Shown piece by piece: positions 1 through 7,366 of a stretch of DNA of 58,896 nucleotides. The number at the start of each line of letters is the position of its first letter. The stretch's first letter is position 1. The notes beneath the pieces are model-generated. The model was not told where the DNA came from, did no database searches, and was given only the letters and a program-made list of their open reading frames with translations. Position numbers and translations under genes: made by a program. The stretch lies in contig RECP01000098.1 of assembly GCA_007693945.1 (NCBI GenBank), positions 1 through 58,896 on the forward strand, written 5' to 3'. The stretch is from Spirochaetaceae bacterium. GTDB taxonomy: Bacteria > Spirochaetota > Spirochaetia > DSM-27196 > PWMO01.

Positions 1-778
1 AATCCGTCTCAAGAATCACAAATCCCATCACCATAACCGCCAGAAAGGGGGAGTACGGCAGAATCGATTCCCCGATCACCAGCAGCATTCCAACGGCGAT
101 TGCGATAAGCCCCTCATGGACGGTATTATCCGCCAGGCCGAGACGTTTCACCAGGATTACCACCAGTTTACCCGCCGCAATCCCGAAGAGCACACCGAGA
201 ATAATCTGGACCGGAATATTTGCCAGTCGCTGTCCGATCCCGCCACCGACATCACCGGTTGCCCAGGCGACAAAAATTCCGAACATCGTGACCGCCACGG
301 CGTCGCTGGCGGTCCCTCCCGCGAGGATCAGGTCCGGAATACCTTTCTTGACACCCCAGCCTTCCGCTTTCAGCCGCAGCATCATCGGAACAATCACCGC
401 CGGAGACGCGGCACAGATGATCCACCCCACTAACCACGCACTTATCCAGTCCCATCCGAAGATGTACCGGGTGGCAACGGCGACCACCGTGGCCTCGATC
501 ACCGCCGGAAGAAAACCGAGCCGGATCGCCACCGACCCCTGGGCGAGAATCTTCTCCTTGTCCAGGCCGAGGCCGGCCTTGAGCAGGATCACCAGCAGGG
601 TGAAGAGTCGGATTTCTGCGGAAATATCGAGGACCGGTTGGGGCAGAACATCGAGAACCGACGGGCCGATCGCGATCCCGACAACGAGCATCCCGATCAG
701 CCGCGGCAGGCGCAACCGCGAAGCAAACTCTCCGGCGATAAATCCGACGGAGATAATGATGAGAATACCGTAGAGCAT
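1..778 (-). CDS. Cation/proton antiporter, CPA family (partial, C-terminus beyond window)
   Basis: The reverse strand is open from an ATG at 778 to the window edge, giving about 259 residues that begin MLYGILIIISVGFIAGEFAS. The protein is a series of hydrophobic helices with small polar breaks, and segments such as GPSVLDVLPQP and AASPAVIVPMMLRLK resemble the core of CPA-type Na+/H+ or K+/H+ antiporters, inner-membrane exchangers that control internal pH and sodium. An AGGAG ribosome-binding site lies just upstream of the ATG and supports the start. The gene is cut by the window, so the ion-binding helices near the C-terminus and any regulatory tail cannot be seen. It is the last visible gene on this strand after the decayed toxin-antitoxin locus. 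Substrate ion is inferred only at family level. Confidence 0.75.
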   Translation of the reverse strand, partial: MLYGILIIISVGFIAGEFASRLRLPRLIGMLVVGIAIGPSVLDVLPQPVLDISAEIRLFTLLVILLKAGLGLDKEKILAQGSVAIRLGFLPAVIEATVVAVATRYIFGWDWISAWLVGWIICAASPAVIVPMMLRLKAEGWGVKKGIPDLILAGGTASDAVAVTMFGIFVAWATGDVGGGIGQRLANIPVQIILGVLFGIAAGKLVVILVKRLGLADNTVHEGLIAIAVGMLLVIGESILPYSPFLAVMVMGFVILETD

Positions 779-879
779 CAAGACTCCTCCGATTCAGCAG
801 AAGATCGCAGGAGCCATCAGCCGTCGGGTTTCAGGTGTCGGCCGTCGGGCGGTTTCGGCGAGCTCCATCGCCGTCGAGT

Positions 880-1140
880 TCATATAGTACAAACGGGACC
901 ACCGCGCGTCAATGCCACGGCGTAATGCCCGACAGTTACGAGTCCGTGGAACGCGTACGCGGCAGTCATCTCGTACAAATCAGCATGAAGGCGTTTACCC
1001 TCGAATGAGGCTTGGGGTACAGCGATCGCAGAACTTACAAGTCCAAGGTCGCGTACTCCGAACTCTCCGCCATACCGCGTGATCTGGTCACGAAGAATTG
1101 TCAGTACTTCCGACAGATTGAGAAAGCGCGGAGAACCCAC
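880..1140 (-). pseudogene. doc: Doc/Fic-family toxin, decayed (catalytic motif lost)
   Basis: The reading frame opens with GTG at 1140, overlapping the stop of the upstream antitoxin in a TAGTG junction. The first 65 or so residues match the Doc family well: LNLSEVLTIL, then RYGGEFGVRDLGLVSSAI, PQASFEGKRLHADL and AYAFHGLV. Immediately after, where Doc/Fic proteins carry HxFxDGNKR and the kinase/AMP-transferase active site, the sequence reads GHYAVALTRGG and stops at 86 residues instead of about 125. Downstream DNA to about position 815 can be read in other frames but does not restore the motif. Doc toxins phosphorylate EF-Tu; this copy should be inactive. It is most likely a frameshifted and partly deleted toxin. 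Confidence 0.7.
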
Positions 1141-1364
1141 TACTTTGCCAGGCGTTCAGATGTAATTGCGAACCTGGAGTTGATCTTGTCCAGAGACGCG
1201 AGAAACTCATCTTCGGAATGCGACCTCACGGGGGAGATCACGATGCTCCGCCCATCCGTGGTGAGCTCAAGCGGCGTGTCCATGCTGACGTTCAGAAGAT
1301 CAAGAATGGGCTTGTCGATAATGAGCGCGGCGCTATTGCCGTGTTGAACAAGTTTCTTGGTCAT
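1140..1364 (-). CDS. AbrB/MazE-like antitoxin
   Basis: This 74-residue protein starts MTKKLVQHGNSAALIIDKPI, a typical swapped-hairpin AbrB/SpoVT/MazE DNA-binding motif with the conserved HGNS...I.I pattern, followed by a short acidic C-terminal tail that would wrap the toxin. The longer in-frame extension upstream to 1493 is rejected because the domain begins at this ATG and the upstream residues look like non-coding DNA. It overlaps the Doc remnant by one base, the usual antitoxin-first, translationally coupled order. An inverted repeat sits just upstream of the ATG, as expected for an autorepressor. No clear ribosome-binding site is seen and a TATACA hexamer lies eight bases before the ATG. 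With the toxin broken, the antitoxin may be an orphan DNA-binding protein. Confidence 0.75.
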   Translation of the reverse strand: MTKKLVQHGNSAALIIDKPILDLLNVSMDTPLELTTDGRSIVISPVRSHSEDEFLASLDKINSRFAITSERLAK

Positions 1365-1372
1365 ACGGTAAT

Positions 1373-1390
1373 TGTATACACACCGTGTAT
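1373..1390 (-). promoter_or_regulatory. Candidate -10 and overlapping operator of the antitoxin gene
   Basis: ATACAC (1376-1381), a three-base spacer and GTGTAT (1385-1390) form a perfect inverted repeat overlapping TATACA (read on the minus strand, 1378-1373), which would be a -10 element eight bases from the antitoxin ATG. Binding of the AbrB-like protein here would give autoregulation. The -35 is unclear: TTGACT occurs but 21 bases away. Confidence 0.4.
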
Positions 1391-1518
1391 CCGGCGCAAA
1401 GTCAAATCCGCGGCCCATATCCCCCCACACCACCATGCATCTTAGCGCGCACCGATAGATCGGCGAGCACCCCTCCTCTTGCCAGTCGGTCAATGATTGT
1501 CAGGAAGAAACCCGCCCG

Positions 1519-1546
1519 TTGACGCAAACCGCCCACCAATTATACA
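1519..1546 (+). promoter_or_regulatory. Candidate sigma-70 promoter of ltaE
   Basis: TTGACG at 1519-1524 and TATACA at 1541-1546 are separated by 16 bases. The predicted transcript would start near 1553 and carry a leader of about 120 bases that includes the foldable region described separately. In the 308-base gap 1365-1672 the only other signal is the antitoxin promoter region at its left end. Confidence 0.4.
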
Positions 1547-1567
1547 GTCATGAACGTCCGGGAAGAT

Positions 1568-1662
1568 ACGGGAAGACCCGTGCAAAGCAGAGATGAGAGT
1601 CATGTGTGACTCAAAATCTGCCGCCCGCAACGGTGCGGGAGATCGAGTCTCCCCACCGGCAG
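1568..1662 (+). promoter_or_regulatory. Structured 5' leader of ltaE (possible cis-regulatory RNA)
   Basis: Four perfect or near-perfect stems can be drawn by eye. ACGGG/CCCGT (1568-1572 with 1577-1581) closes an AAGA loop. GAGTCA/TGACTC (1597-1602 with 1607-1612) closes TGTG. CTGCCG/CGGCAG (1618-1623 with 1657-1662) encloses CCCGC/GCGGG (1624-1628 with 1635-1639) and a competing GGGAGA/TCTCCC (1637-1642 with 1648-1653). The 3' strand of the outer stem reaches into the GGCAGGAG ribosome-binding site of ltaE, so folding would hide it. The arrangement looks like an attenuator or riboswitch, but I do not recognise a known aptamer class and glycine-riboswitch motifs are not evident. Confidence 0.35.
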
Positions 1663-1672
1663 GAGTTCCAGC

Positions 1673-2758
1673 ATGCACACCGAAGACGCAGCCACATCCG
1701 GAACGTGGACTGCCGGAGCAAAGCACACGGCGGCGCCCCGCATCGACCTCTTCAGCGACACCGTCACGCGTCCCGGCGCGGCAATGCGGCGCGCAATGGC
1801 CGAGGCCGAAGTCGGCGACGAGCAGCTGCGCGAAGACCCCACGGTTGACAGGCTGGTGCAGCGCGTCTGCGAGCTGCTCGGCACCGAGGATGCGCTGTTC
1901 CTGCCTACCGGGACGATGTGTAACCAGATCTCGCTGCGCGTCCATTGCAGCCCGGGCGACGAAGTGATCATGGACCGTTCGGCACACGTGCGCAGCTACG
2001 AATCGGGCGGTCCGGCGGCACTGTCGGGAGTTAACGTGACCACAGTGGACGGGCAGGACGGAGTCTTCACGGCGCAGCAGCTGCGCGCGGCTATCAGGCC
2101 ACCGGGGTATCACTTCCCGCAGTCGCGCTGCGTCGTGCTCGAGCAGACCGCCAATCTCTCCGGCGGCGTAGTATGGCCGGTAGAACGTATACGTGACGTC
2201 TGCGCGACGGCCGCCGATGCGGGCCTGGCCCGTCATCTCGACGGCGCGCGCCTGTTCAATGCAGTCATAGAGTCGGGCATTCCGGCACACGAGTACTGCG
2301 CGCACTTTGACTCATCGTGGATCGATTTCAGCAAGGGCCTGGGGGCCCCGATCGGGGCCGCGCTGGCCGGCAGCCGCGAGTTTATCCGGCAGGCGTGGCG
2401 CTTCAAGCATCAGTTCGGCGGCGCCATGCGGCAGGCGGGCATCGTGGCGGCGGGCGCACTGCATGCGCTCAATCACAATATCGAGCGCCTGGCTGAGGAC
2501 CACCGCAACGCACGCCGCTTCGGCGAGATGATCGCTGAAGCAGCGGGCGTCTCCGTTGAGCCGGTGCATACCAATATGGTGTTCTTCGGCATCGCCGATC
2601 AGGATGCAGCACGCTTCGCGGCCCGGGCCCTCGATGAGGGAGTGCGGTTCTCAGTGGTGGGACCGTCGCGTCTGCGTGCGGTGACGCACCTCGACGTCAC
2701 CACCGGGCAGGTCGAGCAAGCAGCCCGGGTTGTCGTTCAGTTGGCCAGCGGCAGGTAG
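1673..2758 (+). CDS. ltaE: Low-specificity L-threonine aldolase
   Basis: This 361-residue fold-type I PLP enzyme would cleave L-threonine or L-allo-threonine to glycine and acetaldehyde in the cytoplasm. IDLFSDTVTRP (about 24-34) is the family's N-terminal signature, HLDGARLFNA (188-197) supplies the cofactor-ring aspartate, and WIDFSKGLGAPIG contains the Schiff-base lysine, Lys221. The start is fixed by GGCAGGAG ten bases upstream, which leaves an extension of about 20 residues ahead of the usual N-terminus. The 3' end overlaps the convergent algJ gene by 22 bases. The gene stands alone on this strand behind a foldable leader. Family assignment is secure; stereospecificity is not visible from sequence. 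Confidence 0.92.
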   Translation: MHTEDAATSGTWTAGAKHTAAPRIDLFSDTVTRPGAAMRRAMAEAEVGDEQLREDPTVDRLVQRVCELLGTEDALFLPTGTMCNQISLRVHCSPGDEVIMDRSAHVRSYESGGPAALSGVNVTTVDGQDGVFTAQQLRAAIRPPGYHFPQSRCVVLEQTANLSGGVVWPVERIRDVCATAADAGLARHLDGARLFNAVIESGIPAHEYCAHFDSSWIDFSKGLGAPIGAALAGSREFIRQAWRFKHQFGGAMRQAGIVAAGALHALNHNIERLAEDHRNARRFGEMIAEAAGVSVEPVHTNMVFFGIADQDAARFAARALDEGVRFSVVGPSRLRAVTHLDVTTGQVEQAARVVVQLASGR

Positions 2759-3807
2759 CGCTCAGGAATCTCCCAGATTACCAGCTTCGCAGGCACGTCG
2801 TCGATGGTGCGGCCGTCAAGGTAGTCGCGCATCGGTGCAAACGGGCCCCTGCCCTCCTGTGCCAGATTCAGCACGTCGGCCTGCAGCTCGGCTTTCAGGA
2901 ACGCTTCAAAATTCCATACAGTGCCGGCACTGTAGCTGGTCCCGACCAGCGTGACCGGAATGGCCACCTCGTCAAACAGGCCTACCGCGTCATCTCCGGC
3001 GTGCCGCGCCCGATACTGAGCAACCGATTCCTCCGGCGGCCCCAATCGATCGTCAAACGGCCCCAACGGCAGGAAGTTAAGCAGGTCACCACGGTGCATC
3101 ACCGGCTGCTCCCGCCGCAGCACGAAATCCGTGCGCGGCGCCGCGCGGAGCTCGAGCATCGGTCGCGCGCTCGCGGCTATCGCCACGGCGGCTGCGTGCG
3201 CGCCGTGGGGGGTCCAGTGCGTGTCGGTCCTGAGAAAAACATCGCCGGCGGAACCAGCCTGCCGCAGTGCGGATGCCAGATCAGGAACCGCGACCCCCAT
3301 GGCCGTAAGCACGGCGCGGGCGTCGTAGTAGCGCGCGTCGGCGTAGCCCGGAAAGCGGTAACGACCGAGATGCTGCGGATAGATGCGTGCCTTGGCCGGC
3401 ACCAGCGCCACCACCAGGTCGATTCCGCGTTGTTGCAGGCGTTGCTGAGTCTGTTGGATCAATACCAGGTTGCGGGTGATACGATGGGCCTCATCCGGAT
3501 GACGGGCAAACTCCTCGTCGCTGAAAAGCCAGTTGTCGCTGCCGATGATGACCCCGGGCTCTCCTTCGCGCAGCAGAACGTAGCGCAGCGCCGTCCAGAT
3601 GCCGACCGCCGTATCCCGAAGCGGAAGTTCTTCTTCATACCGGCGCTGGTACGCTTCCATCCACTGCCCGCTGCGCAGTTCACCGTGTCCGGAGAGTCGC
3701 GCAGTTGCCGGGTTGAGGAGCGACAGCAGCAACCCGCCTCCCAGCGCTGCCAGCAGCAAGACGCCGAGAATCGGGGTGGACGCTTCTTTGACCCTTCGAT
3801 CACTCAT
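2737..3807 (-). CDS. algJ: AlgJ/AlgX-like SGNH O-acetyltransferase, membrane anchored
   Basis: The 356-residue protein starts at the ATG at 3807 (MSDRRVKEAS), ten bases after the algI stop; a longer open frame upstream only overlaps algI and is rejected. One N-terminal helix (about 9-30) anchors it, and the rest is periplasmic. SGNH-like motifs of the alginate acetylation family are visible: GSDNWLFSDEE near residue 90, DTHWTPHGAH for the catalytic Asp-His pair, and GTSYSAG for the nucleophilic serine. Such proteins take acetyl groups delivered by an MBOAT partner and place them on a secreted polysaccharide. No carbohydrate-binding domain follows, so AlgJ is a better match than AlgX. It is the last gene of the algF-algI-algJ operon. 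Confidence 0.85.
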   Translation of the reverse strand: MSDRRVKEASTPILGVLLLAALGGGLLLSLLNPATARLSGHGELRSGQWMEAYQRRYEEELPLRDTAVGIWTALRYVLLREGEPGVIIGSDNWLFSDEEFARHPDEAHRITRNLVLIQQTQQRLQQRGIDLVVALVPAKARIYPQHLGRYRFPGYADARYYDARAVLTAMGVAVPDLASALRQAGSAGDVFLRTDTHWTPHGAHAAAVAIAASARPMLELRAAPRTDFVLRREQPVMHRGDLLNFLPLGPFDDRLGPPEESVAQYRARHAGDDAVGLFDEVAIPVTLVGTSYSAGTVWNFEAFLKAELQADVLNLAQEGRGPFAPMRDYLDGRTIDDVPAKLVIWEIPERYLPLAN

Positions 3808-3817
3808 GCACCCGCAC

Positions 3818-5272
3818 CTAGAACTGGTAGTAGAGAAAGGGCGAGAAAGCTTCGGCTTGCAGTTTGATGACTGCCAGCGTAAACAGCACGAAGGTGCCAA
3901 CACGCGCCAGGTCCAGCGGATACTGCAGCGGCCGCGGAAGCCGACGCCGGATAGCTCCCAGATGCGGCTCGACATAGATGATCACCAAACTGACGGCCAG
4001 GGTTGTCAGTGAGAGCCGGCTCAGTTGCCACGCCAGTGATTCAACCGGTCCGCGGCCGGCCAGACCGAGCATCCCGCGGTACAGCGCCAGCGCGGTAGAG
4101 AAGTCCGGAGCGCGAAAGACCACCCAGCCGGCGATCACGAGCAGCATGGTGCGCAGTATCGCAAACGCAGCCCAAAGCCGCGCGGCGGCCGACCGCATCG
4201 GGTCTGCCGGCCGCTGGACCACGGTTCGGACACCAACCAGCCGCTCAAACGCCAGGATGATGCCGTGCCATGCGCCCCAGATCACAAACGTCCATGCGGC
4301 GCCGTGCCACAGGCCGCCGAGCAGCATTACAAGCATAATGTTGATGTACGTGCGCCGCGGTCCCCGACGGTTGCCGCCGAGCGGAATATAGAGGTAGTCC
4401 CGCAGCCACGTTGAAAGGCTGATATGCCAGCGACGCCAGAACTCCGTGATACTGCGCGAGATGTACGGATAGTTGAAGTTCTCCATGAATCGGAACCCCA
4501 TCATCAGGCCAAGCCCAATGGCCATGTCGGAGTACCCGGTAAAATCGAAGTAGAGTTGCGCCGTATAGGCCAGCGCGCCGAGCCACGCGCCGACGAAGCC
4601 GGGCTGTTGCAGCGCGAAGACCGTATCGGCAATAGCCGCAACGCTGTCGGCAATCAGCACCTTGCGGCAGAAACCGATCATGAAGCGGTACGCGCCTTCC
4701 GAGAACCTCTCGAAACTGTGGTTGCGCTGGCGGAACTGGTGAGCGAGATCCTTGTAGCGCAGGATAGGCCCGGCAATCAGCTGGGGAAAGAGCGAGATGT
4801 ATGCCGCAAGCTCGACATAGGAACCGGCCGCCGGAGCATCCCTGCGGTAGAGGTCCACCAGGTAACTGGTAGCCTGAAACACGTAGAACGAGATGCCGAT
4901 CGGCAGGATGACGCGCCACGCCTCAAACCTCGCGATTCCGATCAGTTCCAGCAGCGCGTTGAATGTATCGACTCCAAAGTTGAAATACTTGAAGTAGGCC
5001 AGAATTCCGAGATTCAGTACCACGCCAAGTGCCAGTGCGGAGCGTGAGCGCCGTGGCGCGGAGATCCTGTTGCGCACAATTACGCCGCCCAGCAGGTAGG
5101 TCCAGATTGTGGTCGCAATGATCAGTGCCAGGAAATCGGCACGCCACCAGGCGTAGAAGATCCAGCTACCGAGCAGAATCCAGCCGGAGCGCAGCCGGAA
5201 CGGCAGCGCGTAGTAACCGATCAGGAACAGAGGCAGAAACAGGAAGACGAAAATCGTAGTGCTGAAAATCAA
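3818..5272 (-). CDS. algI: MBOAT acetyl-transfer protein AlgI
   Basis: A 484-residue polytopic inner-membrane protein of the MBOAT family, which passes acetyl groups from a cytoplasmic donor across the membrane for polysaccharide O-acetylation. FLFLPLFLIGYY at the N-terminus, ISFYVFQATSYLVDLYR, and the two family histidines in WRRWHISLSTWLRDYLYIPLGG (split here: His283 in RRWHISLS) and LLGGLWHGAAW (His323) are all present. The start is a TTG at 5272, supported by GGGAG nine bases upstream and by alignment with the usual AlgI N-terminus. It lies 24 bases downstream of algF and ten upstream of algJ. No alginate polymerase gene (alg8/alg44) is in the window, so the polymer acetylated is unknown. 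Confidence 0.93.
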   Translation of the reverse strand: MIFSTTIFVFLFLPLFLIGYYALPFRLRSGWILLGSWIFYAWWRADFLALIIATTIWTYLLGGVIVRNRISAPRRSRSALALGVVLNLGILAYFKYFNFGVDTFNALLELIGIARFEAWRVILPIGISFYVFQATSYLVDLYRRDAPAAGSYVELAAYISLFPQLIAGPILRYKDLAHQFRQRNHSFERFSEGAYRFMIGFCRKVLIADSVAAIADTVFALQQPGFVGAWLGALAYTAQLYFDFTGYSDMAIGLGLMMGFRFMENFNYPYISRSITEFWRRWHISLSTWLRDYLYIPLGGNRRGPRRTYINIMLVMLLGGLWHGAAWTFVIWGAWHGIILAFERLVGVRTVVQRPADPMRSAAARLWAAFAILRTMLLVIAGWVVFRAPDFSTALALYRGMLGLAGRGPVESLAWQLSRLSLTTLAVSLVIIYVEPHLGAIRRRLPRPLQYPLDLARVGTFVLFTLAVIKLQAEAFSPFLYYQF

Positions 5273-5296
5273 CCGTCGCTACTCCCGCTTGTGCCG

Positions 5297-5962
5297 CTAC
5301 TCCAGCGCAATCTCGGCCTGCGCGACAATCACCCGTGTCTCTCCCGCAACGCTGAACGCAAAGACACTGTAAGACTGTCCACGCTCGAGTCCGGGGTCTC
5401 CCACGTACGCGAACACTTCCGAGGCTCGAAACAGCGCCAGCTCCACCGCCACCGCGTTGACCTCGATCACGCCCGCGCCGCCGGCCGCGACCTCCTCAAT
5501 TACGGGCGTAGCCCCGTCGGCCGTACGCAGTGCCAGGTGCTCCGCGTCGGAGAAATTGTAGAGCACAAGCTGCGCCCGGTCCGGGCGTGTGTGGGCCGTG
5601 TCCTGGAGTACGTGCAGCCGGTCGCCGGAGACCACCACAGTATAGTAGTTACCGCGGCGCGGTATCAGTTCAGCGTTCAGACCGGAAACCATAACCTGGT
5701 GAATGCCGGGCGTTAGCGGACGGTACGCAGATACCGTCAACGGTTCCACCAGCCGGAAGTGCGTAGCCCCGATCCAGATATCGCGCAGGGCACCACTCGG
5801 ACCGCCGTGCACAACGCGCACGAACGCGGCATCATCGGGGGCAGCGGCTCCGTAGAGGCCGTTCCCGCTCTGCGCGGCCAGCGAACCGGTCAGGAACAAT
5901 GCCAGCATGGCTCCCATAACGGCAGCCGCCCGTGTGACGGTGATTCGCGGTCTGGACTGCAT
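5297..5962 (-). CDS. algF: AlgF-like alginate O-acetylation periplasmic protein
   Basis: A 221-residue exported protein with a signal peptide (arginine-rich start, hydrophobic core, cleavage near LAAQSG at about residue 32). The mature part matches AlgF: an N-terminal beta domain with VRVVHGGP and IWIGATHFRLVEPLTVSAYRPLTPG, and a second domain ending in SVFAFSVAGETRVIVAQAEI. AlgF takes part in transferring acetyl groups from the AlgI/AlgJ complex to the polymer. The ATG at 5962 has AGGAG well placed. It is the first gene of the operon. The promoter region is shared with the divergent hydrolase pair, which could tie acetylation to hydrolysis of the same material, although that is inference. 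Confidence 0.85.
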   Translation of the reverse strand: MQSRPRITVTRAAAVMGAMLALFLTGSLAAQSGNGLYGAAAPDDAAFVRVVHGGPSGALRDIWIGATHFRLVEPLTVSAYRPLTPGIHQVMVSGLNAELIPRRGNYYTVVVSGDRLHVLQDTAHTRPDRAQLVLYNFSDAEHLALRTADGATPVIEEVAAGGAGVIEVNAVAVELALFRASEVFAYVGDPGLERGQSYSVFAFSVAGETRVIVAQAEIALE

Positions 5963-6006
5963 TCACTCGCTCCTTGCAGAATGTGCGTTCAGGGTGTCAG
6001 CACCCA

Positions 6007-6036
6007 ACTATAACGGTAGCCCGCACAATCGAGCAA
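6007..6036 (-). promoter_or_regulatory. Candidate promoter of the algF-algI-algJ operon
   Basis: On the minus strand TTGCTC (6036-6031) and TATAGT (6012-6007) are 18 bases apart, with the algF ATG about 45 bases downstream. On the plus strand TTGACA at 6049-6054 could serve the divergent hydrolase genes, but its best -10 (TTATAG at 6075) is 20 bases away, so that promoter is less convincing. Confidence 0.4.
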
Positions 6037-6145
6037 ATCCGGCCTCGCTTGACATTTGGCGGCTTCTTGCGCACTTATAGCAAAGGTACAACAGATTATG
6101 CACGCTTCTCGATCTATTCCAAGACCCCGTGCCGGAAACGCCGTG

Positions 6146-7366
6146 ATGCGCGCAACAGTGGGCCTCCGTCTAACGCTGACTGCTCTGCTGCTGGTTCTGA
6201 TTGGCCTGCCGGCGGCCGGGGCGGCCGGCAGCCTGGTGACGGTAGAACACGATCAGACCTACAGCACGGCGGCGGTCAACGAAATGGCTGCGCGTCTGTT
6301 CAACGGCCGTCGTACTCCGGAGGCGCGCTTTACGGTCGACGTGTTTATCATCCGTTACGAGAGCACCGATCTGCAGGAGCAGCCGACGCTGGTAACCGCG
6401 CAACTGTTCGTGCCGCGCTATGACAGTCACGCCGAGCGACCAGTCTATATCTTTGCGCCCGGGACCACCGGACTCACCGACCAGTGCAGACCGCTGCGCG
6501 AGCATCAGATCGGCATCAACTGGGGTCTGTATCGAAACCACGTGCTGGCGCACGCCGGTCAGGGCGCCATAGGGATGATTCCCGAATACATGCATTTCGG
6601 CGATCCCGACCGCCTGCAGCCCTATTTTATCGCCGAAGCCGAGGCGCGCGTACTGCTGGACGCCATTCGCGCGGTGCGTAACTACTTCAGGGAGCAGCCG
6701 CGCTCAAGCGACTACCCCAGCGCGGTACGGCCGGCAGGCGCGTTCCTGGCCGGATTCTCACAGGGCGGTCACGCGGCCTTTGCGGCTGCGGACCGCAACG
6801 GCCGCTACGCCCCGGACGTCAGAATTGCCGGTATCATCGGCTACGGCCCTACCACCAGCGTTGAGAGTCTCTTCCGCGAGTTCTCAGTTGTGGCGCCGTC
6901 GGTCATCTACGTGTACGCCCGGTATTACGGAAGCGACCGCTTTGACCCCGGGAAGATGCTGGCGGATCGCTGGCTGGAAAACCTGGCCCATGACGTCCGG
7001 AGACTCTGCATTCTGGGGCTGCAGTCCTACTATCCGTGGCGCCCGGGACCGCTGTTTCGTCCCGAGTTCAACGATGCGCTGCTGAACCGCCGGCTGGCCG
7101 AGAACTATCCGGAAATCGCGCACATCCTGCGCAAGAACAGTACCGGGCTCGGCGGCCACCGGGTCCCGGCCCTGATTCTGCAGGGCTCCAACGACGTGGT
7201 GGTGAACCTGGACGATCAGTCCGAGTTCGTGGTTGCGCTGCGCGGCGGAGGCAGCCCGGTGCGCTACCTGATCTATCCCGATACGCCCCACGACACACGC
7301 CAGATCGGGTTTGACGAGGTGATACGCTGGATGGAAGCACAAACCGTTACACAGGAGAACCGCTGA
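6146..7366 (+). CDS. Secreted alpha/beta hydrolase (lipase/esterase-like), copy 1
   Basis: From the ATG at 6146 the protein has 406 residues and begins MRATVGLRLTLTALLLVLIG, a signal peptide cleaved near AAGAAG. The alpha/beta-hydrolase nucleophile elbow is GFSQGGHA (Ser205), a form shared with fungal-type secretory lipases and cutinase-like esterases; the likely acid and histidine lie in LQGSNDVVV and PDTPHDTRQ. APGTTG near residue 105 is a plausible oxyanion loop. Substrate cannot be read from sequence. An ATG at 6098 and a TTG at 6056 are in frame; both give a longer N-terminus unlike a signal peptide. The stop overlaps the start of the second hydrolase in a TGATG junction, so the two are translationally coupled. 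It is divergent from algF. Confidence 0.72.
   Translation: MRATVGLRLTLTALLLVLIGLPAAGAAGSLVTVEHDQTYSTAAVNEMAARLFNGRRTPEARFTVDVFIIRYESTDLQEQPTLVTAQLFVPRYDSHAERPVYIFAPGTTGLTDQCRPLREHQIGINWGLYRNHVLAHAGQGAIGMIPEYMHFGDPDRLQPYFIAEAEARVLLDAIRAVRNYFREQPRSSDYPSAVRPAGAFLAGFSQGGHAAFAAADRNGRYAPDVRIAGIIGYGPTTSVESLFREFSVVAPSVIYVYARYYGSDRFDPGKMLADRWLENLAHDVRRLCILGLQSYYPWRPGPLFRPEFNDALLNRRLAENYPEIAHILRKNSTGLGGHRVPALILQGSNDVVVNLDDQSEFVVALRGGGSPVRYLIYPDTPHDTRQIGFDEVIRWMEAQTVTQENR

Noticed and set aside
1547-1672. Glycine riboswitch upstream of ltaE
   Set aside because: The conserved glycine-aptamer core motifs are absent; only general foldability supports regulation.
1490-2305. Long minus-strand open frame of 271 codons
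   Set aside because: It is antisense to ltaE, has no family pattern, and is rich in Arg and Cys as expected for the shadow of a GC-rich gene.
3001-3867. 288-codon plus-strand open frame
   Set aside because: Antisense to algJ, whose SGNH motifs and operon position are convincing.
6056-6145. Earlier TTG (6056) and ATG (6098) starts for the first hydrolase
   Set aside because: The signal peptide begins at 6146; the TTG overlaps a possible -35 region. The 6098 start cannot be fully excluded.
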